NCBI RefSeq assembly: GCF_001515525.1
Contig: NZ_BCNQ01000009.1
Coordinates: 1 to 64,000 of the forward strand
Direction: 5' to 3'
DNA from: Piscicoccus intestinalis NBRC 104926
Lineage (GTDB): Bacteria > Actinomycetota > Actinomycetes > Actinomycetales > Dermatophilaceae
Length of the DNA stretch: 64,000 bases
Shown in pieces: positions 1-8,456 of this stretch; the first letter of the stretch is position 1; the number at the start of each line of letters is the position of its first letter. The position numbers and the translations under genes are program-made. The notes beneath the pieces are model-generated. The model did no database searches. It worked only from the letters and a program-made list of their open reading frames with translations, and was not told where the DNA came from.

Positions 1-278
1 GGTGCCGGGGCCGGCCGGGCGGGTGCAGTCGCGACCGGCGCGGTCGCGACCGGCGCGGTTCCGCGGTGGTCGTGCCCGGCCGCCGGCGCGACGACGGAGG
101 TCACCCGAGCCGTCTCCACAGACTTGTGTGCATGCTGTCCGGTGGCGGCGAGGCCGAACCAGGCCGCGGCGGCGAGCACGAGCACGGCGACGGTGAGGCT
201 CGCCTGCCCGTCGCGGGTCCGTGCGATCCGCGGGCTCGAGGCGCCCACCGCGGGGGCGACCGCCTCAGGCACGGCCAT
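1..278 (-). CDS. Membrane protein, probable DUF2182 family, N-terminal part only
   Basis: The window edge cuts this gene; only the first 92 codons are visible. Its ATG lies 14 bases inside the end of the DUF1326 gene, so translation of the two is probably coupled. The visible protein has a short polar leader, one strongly hydrophobic stretch at about residues 27-45 (SLTVAVLVLAAAAWFGLAA), then a His/Ala/Pro/Thr-rich segment in which a 15-base tandem duplication (31-60) encodes VATAP twice. DUF1326 genes are often followed by a DUF2182 multi-pass membrane protein, and a first membrane helix here fits that. The family name is inference from position, because no diagnostic residues fall inside the window. 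Confidence 0.6.
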   Translation of the reverse strand, partial: MAVPEAVAPAVGASSPRIARTRDGQASLTVAVLVLAAAAWFGLAATGQHAHKSVETARVTSVVAPAAGHDHRGTAPVATAPVATAPARPAPA

Positions 279-975
279 CGTCCCGTTCGCCGGCCGCCTC
301 GGCATCGCGCTCGTCGGCGTCGGCCTCGTCGGCGCCGGTGGCGTCGTACCGAAAGGGGCCGGTCATGCCGGAGCGACCCTCGACCTCGATCGGGGGGCCG
401 GGCAGAGCGGCGACGTCGAGCGCGAGCTCGCGGGTCACCGCAGCGGTGACCGCCGCGTCGCCGATCCCCAGCTCGTGCGAGAGGGCGGTGTGCGCCAGCG
501 TGAGCGGCTTGGCGCTGGAGTCGAATCGGCGCGGCCGCCCGTCGACGGCGACCACCTGCGTGCCGCCGCTGACGACCCGGATGCCGAAGCCGGCGCCCTC
601 GGCGGCGACGGTGATCGCGGCCGGCCCGGCGAGCACGACGTCGCCGGTGACCTCGGCGAGGTCGGCGAGCGGCCCGCCTCCGCGCCCGGCGAAGGCAGTG
701 ACGAGCAGGTCGGCGACGGCGCGGTCGAGCCGCTCGTCGACGAAGATCGCGGATTCGCTGCCGGCGCCGCGGCGGGCGTCGCCGTGCACGGTCGCGGAGA
801 CGACGTGCCGGTCACCGACGTCGTGGCCCTCGATGGTGGAGCCGGGGGCGAAGGTCCACGCGAAGAGCCCGGCGCAGAAGTCCTCGCTGGGCTCGTCGTC
901 GACCCAGCACGGGCAGACGAGTGTGCAGTTGCAGGCTTCGACGAAGGTGCCGCTGAGGTGGTAGCTGACATTCAT
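265..975 (-). CDS. DUF1326 domain protein
   Basis: A 236-residue protein that begins with the DUF1326 signature: MNVSYHLSGTFVEACNC followed by a second CxC pair, giving C15, C17, C21 and C23, a likely metal-binding cluster. The biochemical function of the family is not established. The start is set by a GAAAGGA ribosome site 8 bases upstream of ATG 975; a longer upstream reading would run into the preceding gene. It lies 19 bases after the stop of the Ig/PKD-like gene and overlaps the following membrane-protein gene, so the three are probably co-transcribed. The C-terminal 25 residues are Asp/Glu/Ala rich and probably disordered. Confidence 0.85.
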   Translation of the reverse strand: MNVSYHLSGTFVEACNCTLVCPCWVDDEPSEDFCAGLFAWTFAPGSTIEGHDVGDRHVVSATVHGDARRGAGSESAIFVDERLDRAVADLLVTAFAGRGGGPLADLAEVTGDVVLAGPAAITVAAEGAGFGIRVVSGGTQVVAVDGRPRRFDSSAKPLTLAHTALSHELGIGDAAVTAAVTRELALDVAALPGPPIEVEGRSGMTGPFRYDATGADEADADERDAEAAGERDDGRA

Positions 976-994
976 GTCGGCGTCCTTTCGGGCG

Positions 995-2749
995 TCAGTT
1001 GCGCAGGTTGACGGGGGCGGAGGCGGATCCGCCGTTCGCACTGGTGGCGGCGACGGCCGAGCTGACGGTCGGCACGAGCGCGGCGTCGCCGGCGGTCAGG
1101 GTGCGCCGCACGTCCCAGGCACCGGTGGCATCGACGGGCCCGGAGCCGATCTCGGCGCCGGCGCAGGTGACGACCACCCGGGCGGGCAGCGGCCCGGCGA
1201 GGGTGCCGCCGATCCGCCACTGCCGGCGGGAGGTGCGGTACTCGCAACGGGTCACGGTCAACTCATCCGGCACGGGCGCCGGAACGACGGTGACCGAGAC
1301 CGTATCCGAGGCGGATTCGCCACCCGGGCCGGTCAGGGTAAGCCGGAATTCGAGCGTCCCGGCGGCGGGTGCGTCGAGGTGCGGAGTCGGGGTGGTCGCG
1401 CCGTTCAGATGCACCGGCTCCGCGCCGGGCTCCTGGGTCCACGACCAGGCGGCGATGTCCCCGCGCGAGGAGGTGCCGTCGAGGTCGACGCGGCGCCCGG
1501 GGGTGGTTGTGAGGTCTGCCCCGGCGTCGGCGAGCAGCGGCAGGACCGGCCCGGGCGGGCCGGTGAGCGACACCGGGGCGACCCCCGACCCTCCGGCGGC
1601 GGAGGTGACGAGCAGCGTTGCGGGCACGGCGGACACTCCGTCGAACACGGTGGGGTCGCCGGTCAGGGGGCCGTGCCCGGGCACGCTGAGCTGTGGGCCG
1701 CCGTCGGGCCCGGCGTCCGAGGAGCGTGCGGCGACCGTGAGGGTGCCCGCACCGGGCGAGTATTCGGCGCGCTCGACGGTGACGAGGTCGGTCACGGTCG
1801 CCTGCGCGCGGGTGGCGGGTGTGTCGCCGGCGTTGACGACGACGACCGTGGTGGGCACGGTGTCGACGGCCGCGCGCGCCACGTAGTCGCGATCGCCGGC
1901 GGCGAAGGCGACGCGGGGCGCGCCGAGTTCGAGCCTCTGGCCGGGGGCGCTGCGGGCGTGCACGTCGAGGGTCACGGCTCCGGCGGCGTCGCGGGCGTAG
2001 GTGGCGCGGGTGACCTCGACACCGAGCCGGCCGGCCAGGCGGCCCTGCACGGTGAACAGGTCGGTCTGCACGCGGTCGGGGTTGGTCGGATCGGCCGGGT
2101 CGGGCGGGCCGCCGGCCTCCCGGACCCGGGGACCGTCGACGCGGAAGACGTTGGTGCCGAACGGACTTCCGGAGATGCGCCGGGCCGTGACACCGTCTCC
2201 GAGGTAGCCGGACGGCGGGGCGTCGGCCCAGCGCAGGAACGGGGCGACGAGCCCGGCGTGCAGCACCTCGTCGAGGCGCTCGTCGGCGACGCCACGGTCG
2301 TCGGTGAACGCGACCCGCCCCCGCTCGTCGGCCGTCAGGGACTCGGTGACCCCATAGGGATGTGTGACGACGTACGTCGCCCCGGGGGTGACGTCATCCA
2401 TTCGCACACGAATACGGGCGAACACGATGCGGGCCCCCTCCCGCGGCTCGCCGGTGCCGCCGAAGGCCGCCTCGAGCGCGAGGACGAGGCGGGCCCGGCC
2501 GACCGCCCCTGTTCCGCCGACCGGGAGCTCCGCCTCCGCAAAAAGGTAGAAAGCCTCCTCGGGAAAGTTGTCCGGGAAGTGCACGGGCGCGCCGGGCGCC
2601 GGCGGCTGTTCACCCGCCGGCGCCAGCGGATCGCCGCCGAGGGCCAGGTCCAGCCGCGTGCCGACCTCGTCCTCGAACCACATCGGAAACCCGTGCTCGG
2701 GGTGCCGCGGCCCGGCATACGCCAGGCGGTGGGAGTTCTCCGTTGCCAT
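995..2749 (-). CDS. Large beta-rich protein with Ig/PKD-like domain, function unknown
   Basis: A 584-residue protein without a recognisable signal peptide. The N-terminal 200 residues are not recognised. The middle is rich in beta-type, Ig-like sequence, and residues of about 405-490 (starting ADAGADLTTTPGRRVDLDG) resemble a PKD fold. The C-terminal part again looks like an Ig-type strand repeat. ATG 2749 was chosen over an in-frame ATG 36 bases upstream because the protein then starts cleanly at MATENSHRL; the ribosome site there (GTGGGG) is weak. The gene lies between the multicopper oxidase gene, 103 bases upstream, and DUF1326. A joint role in metal or surface chemistry is possible but is only context-based. 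Confidence 0.75.
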   Translation of the reverse strand: MATENSHRLAYAGPRHPEHGFPMWFEDEVGTRLDLALGGDPLAPAGEQPPAPGAPVHFPDNFPEEAFYLFAEAELPVGGTGAVGRARLVLALEAAFGGTGEPREGARIVFARIRVRMDDVTPGATYVVTHPYGVTESLTADERGRVAFTDDRGVADERLDEVLHAGLVAPFLRWADAPPSGYLGDGVTARRISGSPFGTNVFRVDGPRVREAGGPPDPADPTNPDRVQTDLFTVQGRLAGRLGVEVTRATYARDAAGAVTLDVHARSAPGQRLELGAPRVAFAAGDRDYVARAAVDTVPTTVVVVNAGDTPATRAQATVTDLVTVERAEYSPGAGTLTVAARSSDAGPDGGPQLSVPGHGPLTGDPTVFDGVSAVPATLLVTSAAGGSGVAPVSLTGPPGPVLPLLADAGADLTTTPGRRVDLDGTSSRGDIAAWSWTQEPGAEPVHLNGATTPTPHLDAPAAGTLEFRLTLTGPGGESASDTVSVTVVPAPVPDELTVTRCEYRTSRRQWRIGGTLAGPLPARVVVTCAGAEIGSGPVDATGAWDVRRTLTAGDAALVPTVSSAVAATSANGGSASAPVNLRN

Positions 2750-2852
2750 GACCCCACAGAGGGGCGGGCGGAGTCGGTGATACATGGCCGACCCGAACGT
2801 CGTCGCGGTCGCCCTGCTGGGCAGGAGGCGACAGCGCGACCGGGCCGGTCAC

Positions 2853-4354
2853 TCAGTGCCGCCCCGAGTGCGCCGCGTGAGCGCCGCCTCGTGTATCGAG
2901 TGTGTGCGACACGCTGGATTCCGCGCCCGGCTCCACGACGACGAACTGGCCCATCATCCCGGCGTCCTCGTGCCGCAGGATGTGGCAGTGGTACATGTAC
3001 GGGCTGCTCGGGTCGGTGAACTGCGGGAACCGCACGGCCAGCCGCACGCGGGATTTCTCCGGCACGTGCACGGTGTCCTTGCGGCCCGTCTCCCACGCGT
3101 GAAGCGGCCGGCCGTCGCGGTCGAGGATCGAGAAGTCGACACCGTGGATGTGGAAGTTGTGGGAGTAGACGTTGTTCTCCAGCTCCCAGATCTCGACGGC
3201 GCCGGCGGGCACGACCTCGTCGATGCGGGTCATGTCCATGCCTCGGTCGTTGATCGCGTCGTGCCCCTGGAGCCGGAACGTGCGGGCCCGGGCCTGCGCG
3301 GGCGGCGCGAGCGGCCCGGCTCCGCCGAGGTCGGCCGGCACGGCCGGTGAATCCCGCAGCGAGGCGGCTGCGCGCAGCTCCAGCAGCGCGAAGTCGCCCT
3401 CGTCGATGGTCTCCGGACCGGAGGCGGTGCCCATGACCACCCGCTCCCCCGGGGCGCACTCGACGACGATCTCGGCGCGCTCGGCGGGCCCGAGCGCCAG
3501 GCGCGTCAGGTCGACCGGCGCGGGCAGCAGCCCCTGGTCCGCGGCGACGAGCGCGAAGGGGCGCGCGTCGGCGAAGCACACGTTGTACAGCCGCGCATTC
3601 GAGGCGTTGAGCAGCCGCAGCCGCACCCGCCGGGTCGTGACGTCGACGAAGGCGTCGAGCGTGCCGTTGACGAGCATCCGCTCGCCCATCTGCCCGAACG
3701 TCGGCACGGCGTCCCAGACGACCTGCCCGTTCGCGTCGATCGTGCGGTCCTGCAAGATGACCGGGATGTCGTCGACCCCGTAGTCGCGCGGCAGCTGCGA
3801 GGCGGCTACGTCGCCCGGGTCGTCGACGACGATCAGCCCCGCGACCCCTCGGAACACGTGGGAGGCGGTCTGTCCGTGCGGGTGCGGGTGGTACCAGGCC
3901 GTCGAGGCCGCGTTGCCGACCTCCCACCGCGGCTCCCACACCCCGCCGGCGGTGATCGGTTGATGCGGCCCGCCGTCCATGCGCGCCGGCAGGTGCAGGC
4001 CGTGCCAGTGCAGGAGGTCGTCTCGGGCAGGCCGTTACGCAACCGCAGCGCCGCCGGCTCGCCCCGCGTCATCCGCAGAGTCGGACCGAGATAGGTGCCG
4101 TTGACCCCCCAGGTGGGCGTCGGATGCCCGGCGACGAACTCCGTGCTGCCCGTGCGCAGCGACAGCTCGGCGGGCGCCGCGCCGACCGCCAGCTGCGGCG
4201 GGATGCGCAGACGGTGACGCGCCGGGGAGTCGGTCCACCCGCCCGGCCGGGCCGGCTCCTTCGAGGTGCCCGGGGTGCCCGAGGTGCCGCAAGCTCCCGC
4301 CGCGGCGAGGGTCGCGCCGACGCCCGTCCATCGCAGAAAGTCTCTCCGTTTCAC
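2853..4354 (-). pseudogene. Multicopper oxidase, Tat-exported, broken by a one-base frameshift
   Basis: The N-terminal reading frame starts at GTG 4354 with a twin-arginine signal (VKRRDFLRWTGVGATLAAAG) and runs to about 4020. There it would read LPETT and then nonsense, while the frame starting LLHWHGLHLPARMDGG continues to 2853. One base is missing between about 4013 and 4021; restoring it gives a 500-residue protein. All four copper motifs are present across the two frames: HWHGLH, HPHPHG, HNFHIHG and HCHILRHEDAGMM. Members of the family oxidise Cu(I), metals or phenols in the cell envelope. Either the gene is recently inactivated, since everything else is intact, or the sequence has an error. 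It is divergent from the MarR gene. Confidence 0.85.
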
Positions 4355-4356
4355 TT

Positions 4357-4369
4357 TGTAATCGTTACA
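4357..4369. promoter_or_regulatory. Candidate operator, TGTAA-N3-TTACA
   Basis: A 13-base perfect inverted repeat, TGTAA TCG TTACA, sits in the 37-base gap between the divergent multicopper oxidase and MarR genes, directly against the oxidase start codon. MarR proteins bind short palindromes in exactly this position and commonly repress themselves and a divergent target. Binding is inferred from position and symmetry. Confidence 0.45.
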
Positions 4370-4391
4370 TCTGGAAATAGTGTGTGGCAAG

Positions 4392-4847
4392 ATGGCTCTC
4401 GTGACCGATTCCTCGCTCGGCTTCCTCGTCGCGATGGTCGGCCGCCAAGCGGCGGCGGCCTTCAACGCCACGCTGGCCTCGCACGGCACCCACCCCCGCG
4501 ACTACGCGGTGCTGCGCGCACTCGGAGACCGGCCCGGCTGCTCGCAACGCGAGGTCGCCGACGCCCTGGGCCTGCCCCCGAGCCGGATCGTCGGGCTCCT
4601 CGACGGCCTGCAGGAGGCCGGCGCGATCGAGCGGGAGCCGGACCCGACGGACCGGCGCGCCCACCGGGTCCGGCTCACCGACTCCGGCCGGGGCCGGCTG
4701 AACTCGCTGCAGGAACGGGCCGACCGGCTCGAGGCCGCGATCGTCGCCGACCTCGCACCGGCCGAGCGCGACGAGCTGCAGCGGCTGCTCGGGCGCGTCT
4801 CCGCGGCCCTGGCCCGAGAGGGCAGCGACGCGACGCGCCTCTGGTAG
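4392..4847 (+). CDS. MarR family transcriptional regulator
   Basis: A 151-residue protein with the MarR winged helix: the recognition region CSQREVADALGLPPSRIVGLLDGLQEAGAI is followed by the wing EREPDPTDRRAHRVRLTDSGR. The D-x-R-x(3,4)-R wing pattern (DPTDRRAHRV) is typical. ATG 4392 has no strong ribosome site; GTG 4401 nine bases later is an alternative start, and the transcript could be leaderless. It is transcribed away from the frameshifted multicopper oxidase with a shared 37-base regulatory gap, so it probably controls that cluster. The ligand is unknown. Confidence 0.88.
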   Translation: MALVTDSSLGFLVAMVGRQAAAAFNATLASHGTHPRDYAVLRALGDRPGCSQREVADALGLPPSRIVGLLDGLQEAGAIEREPDPTDRRAHRVRLTDSGRGRLNSLQERADRLEAAIVADLAPAERDELQRLLGRVSAALAREGSDATRLW

Positions 4848-5061
4848 GAGCCCGCGCTGGGGTCGATCCGCACACTAGTCTGTGCTGTCGTCGGGCGCCG
4901 CGTCGACCGTCTCCACTGGCGCCGTCCTGGGCTATGCCGTGCACGCCAGCGGCGGCCGCGCCTCGACGTACCGGGCGAGCTGCGGCAGGCGTGTCACGCA
5001 TTGGCGCGCAGGTTCAGGGACGTCTGACGGCACAGGCTCCGCCCGACCCAGGGCGTCGGCT

Positions 5062-6126
5062 TCAGACCGACTCGGCGATGGCCTGCCCCAGCTGGGTCGT
5101 CGTGGCCGAACCCCCGAGGTCGGGGGTCGCGTGCTCCCCGGAGGCGAGCACGCTCTCGATGGCCTGCAGGATCGCCGCGCCGGCGTCGGGCTCGCCGAGG
5201 TGGTCGAGCATCATCGAGGCGCACCAGATCTGCCCGATGGGGTTGGCGATGCCCTGGCCGGCGATGTCGGGGGCCGAGCCGTGGACCGGCTCGAACAGGC
5301 TCGGGTAGGTGCGCTCGGGGTTGATGTTGGCGCTCGGGGCGATGCCGATCGTGCCGGTGCAGGCCGGGCCGAGATCGGAGAGGATGTCGCCGAACAGGTT
5401 GCTCGCCACGACGACGTCGAACCAGTCGGGGTGCAGCACGAAGTTCGCCGTGAGGATGTCGATGTGGAACTTGTCGACGCGCACGTCGGGGTAGTCGCTC
5501 GACATCGCCGCGACCCGCTCGTCCCAGAACGGCATCGTGATCGAGATGCCGTTGCTCTTCGTCGCCGACGTCAGATGCTTGGTCGGGCGGGAGCGGGCTA
5601 GCTCGAAGCCGTAGCGCAGGAGCCGGTCGACGCCGACGCGGGTCATCACCGTCTCCTGGATGACGGTCTCGCGATGCGTTCCTTCGAAGAGCCGGCCGCC
5701 GGCGTTGGAGTACTCGCCCTCGGTGTTCTCGCGCACGACGAAGAAGTCGACGTCGCCGGGCTCGCGACCGGCCAGCGGACTGCGCACCCCCGGCATGAGC
5801 TTGACCGGGCGCAGGTTGACGTACTGGTCGAAGTGGCGCCGGAACTGCAGCAACGAACCCCACAGCGAGACGTGGTCGGGCACGACGTCGGGCCAGCCGA
5901 TGGCGCCGAAGAAGATCGCGTCGAAGCCCTTGAGCACCTCGAACCAGTCGTCGGGCAGCATCGTGCCGTGCTCGACGTAGTAGTTCGCGCTGGCGAACTC
6001 GAAGTCGACGAGTTCCAGGTCGAACCCGAACCGGCCGGCGGCGGCCCGCAGCACCCGCACGCCCTCGGGCACCACCTCCGTGCCGATGCCGTCGCCGGGG
6101 ATGACCGCGATCCGATACGTCGTCAT
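5062..6126 (-). CDS. Tartrate/D-malate-type decarboxylating dehydrogenase
   Basis: A 354-residue member of the isocitrate/isopropylmalate dehydrogenase family, of the tartrate dehydrogenase (TtuC) / D-malate dehydrogenase branch. It opens with YRIAVIPGDGIGTEVVPEGV, carries RENTEGEYSNAGGRL in the substrate loop and GPACTGTIGIAPSANINPER, LFEPVHGSAPDIAGQGIANP in the metal and NAD-binding C-terminal half. The length is full. Such enzymes oxidise tartrate, D-malate or related 2-hydroxyacids with NAD and a divalent metal. The start is supported by GGGAGC 7 bases before the ATG. It is followed at a distance by no co-directional partner; a LOG-family gene lies 58 bases before the 3' neighbour on the same strand. 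The exact substrate cannot be read from sequence. Confidence 0.88.
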   Translation of the reverse strand: MTTYRIAVIPGDGIGTEVVPEGVRVLRAAAGRFGFDLELVDFEFASANYYVEHGTMLPDDWFEVLKGFDAIFFGAIGWPDVVPDHVSLWGSLLQFRRHFDQYVNLRPVKLMPGVRSPLAGREPGDVDFFVVRENTEGEYSNAGGRLFEGTHRETVIQETVMTRVGVDRLLRYGFELARSRPTKHLTSATKSNGISITMPFWDERVAAMSSDYPDVRVDKFHIDILTANFVLHPDWFDVVVASNLFGDILSDLGPACTGTIGIAPSANINPERTYPSLFEPVHGSAPDIAGQGIANPIGQIWCASMMLDHLGEPDAGAAILQAIESVLASGEHATPDLGGSATTTQLGQAIAESV

Positions 6127-6184
6127 GGGTGCTCCCTGTCGTGAGCTCGTCGAGGGCTGTCGTCGAGGGGTCGTGCTCGCCAGG

Positions 6185-6766
6185 CTATGTGCCGGGGCGC
6201 AGTTCGCGCTCGCTCGGCAGCTTGGCGTCCAGCCCGGCGAGCGCCTCGTCGAGACTCGGCGCGACGACGAGATCCTCGATCGCCGTCTGCCGCAGGAACC
6301 CCGCGTCGCCGATGCCCCGGATCGCGCCGAGCAGCGGAGCCCAGAAGCCGCCGGCGTCGAGAAACCCGACCGGCTTGTCGTGGTAGCCGATGACGCGCCA
6401 CGTCCACACCTCGAAGATCTCCTCGAGCGTGCCGAGCCCGCCGGGCAGGGCGAGAAACGCGTCGGCGTGCTGGGCCATGAGCGCCTTGCGCTCGTGCATG
6501 CCGCCGACGACGTGCAGTTCGGTGAGGTCGTCGCGGCCCCACTCGCGGGTCAGCATGTCACGCGGGATGACCCCGATCACCTCGCCGCCCGCGTCGAGCG
6601 CGCCCTGGGCGAGGTCGCCCATGAGGCCGAATCCGCCTCCGCCGTAGACGAGTCCGATGCCCCGCTCGGCCAACTCCCGGCCCGTGTCGTAGGCGAGCCG
6701 AGCCCACGCCGGATCGGCGCCCGGGCTGGAGGCGAGGAAGACCGCGACGCGGCGCAGACGAGGCAT
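6185..6766 (-). CDS. LOG family protein (nucleoside 5'-monophosphate phosphoribohydrolase type)
   Basis: A 193-residue Rossmann-like protein of the LOG / TIGR00730 family. The signature PGGLGTLEEIFEVWTW is at about residues 107-122 and is preceded by the glycine-rich VYGGGGFGLMG. Characterised members release the base from cytokinin or other nucleoside monophosphates. Later family features, GYHDKPVGFLDAGGFWAPL, are also present, and the length is normal. The start MPRLRRVAVFLASSPG fits the family start. Its stop lies 58 bases before the start of the tartrate-dehydrogenase-type gene, so the two could be co-transcribed. Confidence 0.88.
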   Translation of the reverse strand: MPRLRRVAVFLASSPGADPAWARLAYDTGRELAERGIGLVYGGGGFGLMGDLAQGALDAGGEVIGVIPRDMLTREWGRDDLTELHVVGGMHERKALMAQHADAFLALPGGLGTLEEIFEVWTWRVIGYHDKPVGFLDAGGFWAPLLGAIRGIGDAGFLRQTAIEDLVVAPSLDEALAGLDAKLPSERELRPGT

Positions 6767-6992
6767 CGCCCGATCGTGTCACGGGCGCTGTCAGGGCCCT
6801 CGCGAGGGAGACCAGGTCGCCGGGAGCGCTGGGGAGGCCATCGGCATCTGCGAGGTATTCGCCATATCGACACTCTCGGCAGCGGCACCTTTCCAGCGTC
6901 AACGCTGTGACCACCAGTTTTTCCATGTGGCCAGCCGTGACGGCCCCATCGCGATCGTCGTTTTGGTTCTTCCTCGCGGCCGCACGGCCCGA

Positions 6993-7244
6993 TCAGCGGA
7001 TTCCGCGCAGCCGAAACCCGGCCAGCAGGGCGCAGATGCTGATGAGTGACAGCACCAGCAAGTAGTAGGCGGGTGCGATGTCGGAACCCGTGAGGGTCAC
7101 CAAGGCGGTTGCGATCGTCGGAGTGAAGCCCCCGAAGACGCTCACGGTCGCGTTGTAGCTGAACGAGAGGCCGGTGGCCCGGGCCTCGACGGGGAATGCG
7201 TCGGACATCACCGACGGGAGCGCACCGAAGTACAGCGCCGTCAT
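6993..7244 (-). pseudogene. C-terminal remnant of an MFS (metabolite:H+ symporter type) transporter
   Basis: The 83 residues match only the end of a major facilitator protein: ALYFGALPSVMSDAFPVEARATGLSFSYNATVSVFGGFTPTIATAL resembles the tenth-eleventh helices of the metabolite:H+ symporter group, and it ends in a last hydrophobic helix. An in-frame TGA lies three codons upstream of the first Met, and no upstream transporter sequence is found before the LacI gene 65 bases away. About four fifths of a normal 430-residue transporter is missing. It is probably the tail of a permease that once belonged to the LacI-controlled catabolic locus and was deleted. Confidence 0.7.
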
Positions 7245-7308
7245 CGAGACGCGTCATGACGAGCGAGCCAGAGGTCGGCGAACTCGTAAACCCGAAGGCC
7301 TCGACCCA

Positions 7309-8322
7309 TCAGCTCGGCGGCGGGCCGGAGGAGGTGCGGATGTGCAGACGTGCTTCGACGAGGTGGAGTCGGTGCGCCAACCGTGGGTTGTCGAGACGGT
7401 CGATGAGGTAGCGCCCGGCCTGAACGCCGACGGCGAGGCTGCCGTTGTCGACGGAGGTGAGTGAGATGCGACGGAGCCGGGCCAGCGAGGTGTCGTCGTA
7501 GCCCACGACGCTGACGTCGCCGGGCACGTCTAGGCCCAGCTCGTCGGCGGCCGAGAGGGTGGCGACCGCGCTCAGGTCGTTGAACGCGAACACGGCGGTC
7601 GGCCGGTCCCGCCGAGCGAGCAGCTGGCGCGCGACGGGATAAGCGATGTCTTCGTTCGCGCCGCCGGGCAGCACGAGGCCCTCCAGGCCCGCCTCCCGCA
7701 TCGTCTGGTCGAACCCGCCGGCGCGCAGTTCGCCCACGAGACCGGGACCACTCAGGTGGGCGATGCGCCGGTGCCCCAGGTCGAGCAGGTGCCGGGTCGC
7801 CAGGCACCCGCCCACGAGATCGTCGTCGACGACGATGTCGCCGTACTCCAACTCCGGCTCCCGCGTGCCCGCCACCACGACCGGCACGAGCTGCGCGGCC
7901 TCACGGACCGCCTCCTCCTCCACCGTCTGGCCGACGACGACGAGTCCGTCGATCCCCTGGTCGACGAGGGTCTCCACCGATCGCCGCCCGACGCGCACGT
8001 CGGTGCCGCTGTCGGCGAGCACGGTGCCCAGACCGGCCCCGTGCAGGGAGGCGGTCAGCCCAGCGAGCAGGTCGACGAACCACGGGTTGGCCAGGTCGTT
8101 GATGAGCACGCCGACGACGTCGCTGCGGTGCGTGGACAGACTCCGGGCGCTGCGGTTGGGCCGGTACCCGAGTTCGGCCATCGCCCGTTGCACCAGCTCC
8201 CGGCGTTCCGGGCTCACGTGCGGCGCGTCGCGCAGGACGAGGGAGACGAGGGACTTCGACACGCCCGCGCGTTGGGCGACGTCACGGATCGTGGGGCCGC
8301 GGTCACCATGCGTTCCGGCCAT
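7309..8322 (-). CDS. LacI family transcriptional repressor
   Basis: A 337-residue repressor. The N-terminal headpiece PTIRDVAQRAGVSKSLVSLVLRDAPHVSPERRELVQRAMAELGYRPN is the LacI helix-turn-helix plus hinge, followed by a periplasmic-binding-protein-like ligand domain (VVGVLINDLANPWF, VFAFNDLSAVATL, DVSVVGYDDTSLARL). ATG 8322 is chosen because AAGGAGGT lies 5 bases before it; an upstream GTG overlaps that ribosome site. It is divergent from two Gfo/Idh/MocA dehydrogenases with a shared region that holds a perfect LacI-type palindrome. It very probably represses them, with a sugar or inositol-like inducer. Confidence 0.92.
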   Translation of the reverse strand: MAGTHGDRGPTIRDVAQRAGVSKSLVSLVLRDAPHVSPERRELVQRAMAELGYRPNRSARSLSTHRSDVVGVLINDLANPWFVDLLAGLTASLHGAGLGTVLADSGTDVRVGRRSVETLVDQGIDGLVVVGQTVEEEAVREAAQLVPVVVAGTREPELEYGDIVVDDDLVGGCLATRHLLDLGHRRIAHLSGPGLVGELRAGGFDQTMREAGLEGLVLPGGANEDIAYPVARQLLARRDRPTAVFAFNDLSAVATLSAADELGLDVPGDVSVVGYDDTSLARLRRISLTSVDNGSLAVGVQAGRYLIDRLDNPRLAHRLHLVEARLHIRTSSGPPPS

Positions 8323-8372
8323 CTCCACCTCCTTCGCGGGCAGGGGTAGTCAAACAGGTCACCCTCGTCGGC

Positions 8373-8402
8373 TTGCCGAGACACCCGACGGTCCGCTAGT
8401 TT
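8373..8402 (+). promoter_or_regulatory. Candidate sigma-70-type promoter for the dehydrogenase pair
   Basis: TTGCCG (8373-8378) and TAGTTT (8397-8402) are separated by 18 bases and lie 55 bases before the start codon at 8457. The -10 box touches the LacI-type palindrome, which is the expected arrangement for repression. Assigned from consensus and position only. Confidence 0.35.
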
Positions 8403-8413
8403 GGACCGGTCCA
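8402..8413. promoter_or_regulatory. LacI-type operator
   Basis: TGGACCGGTCCA is a perfect 12-base palindrome with the central CG typical of LacI-family operators. It lies between the divergent LacI and dehydrogenase genes, overlapping the end of the candidate -10 box. A looser half-site (TTGTCCAA) follows at 8418. Confidence 0.6.
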
Positions 8414-8456
8414 TACTTGTCCAACATATGGGTGTGGGGGTCGAAGGAGACGAGAG

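Noticed and set aside
974-3019. Long plus-strand frame opposite the PKD-like and MCO genes
   Set aside because: Composition is that of an antisense shadow at very high GC, with no ribosome site and no recognisable domain.
5674-6144. Plus-strand frame opposite the tartrate-type dehydrogenase
   Set aside because: It is the complementary shadow of a well-defined enzyme, with no family signature.
7241-7807. Possible gene next to the MFS remnant (VYEFADLWLARHD)
   Set aside because: It overlaps the LacI gene in another frame, and the sequence is not a known domain; the strong LacI reading explains it.
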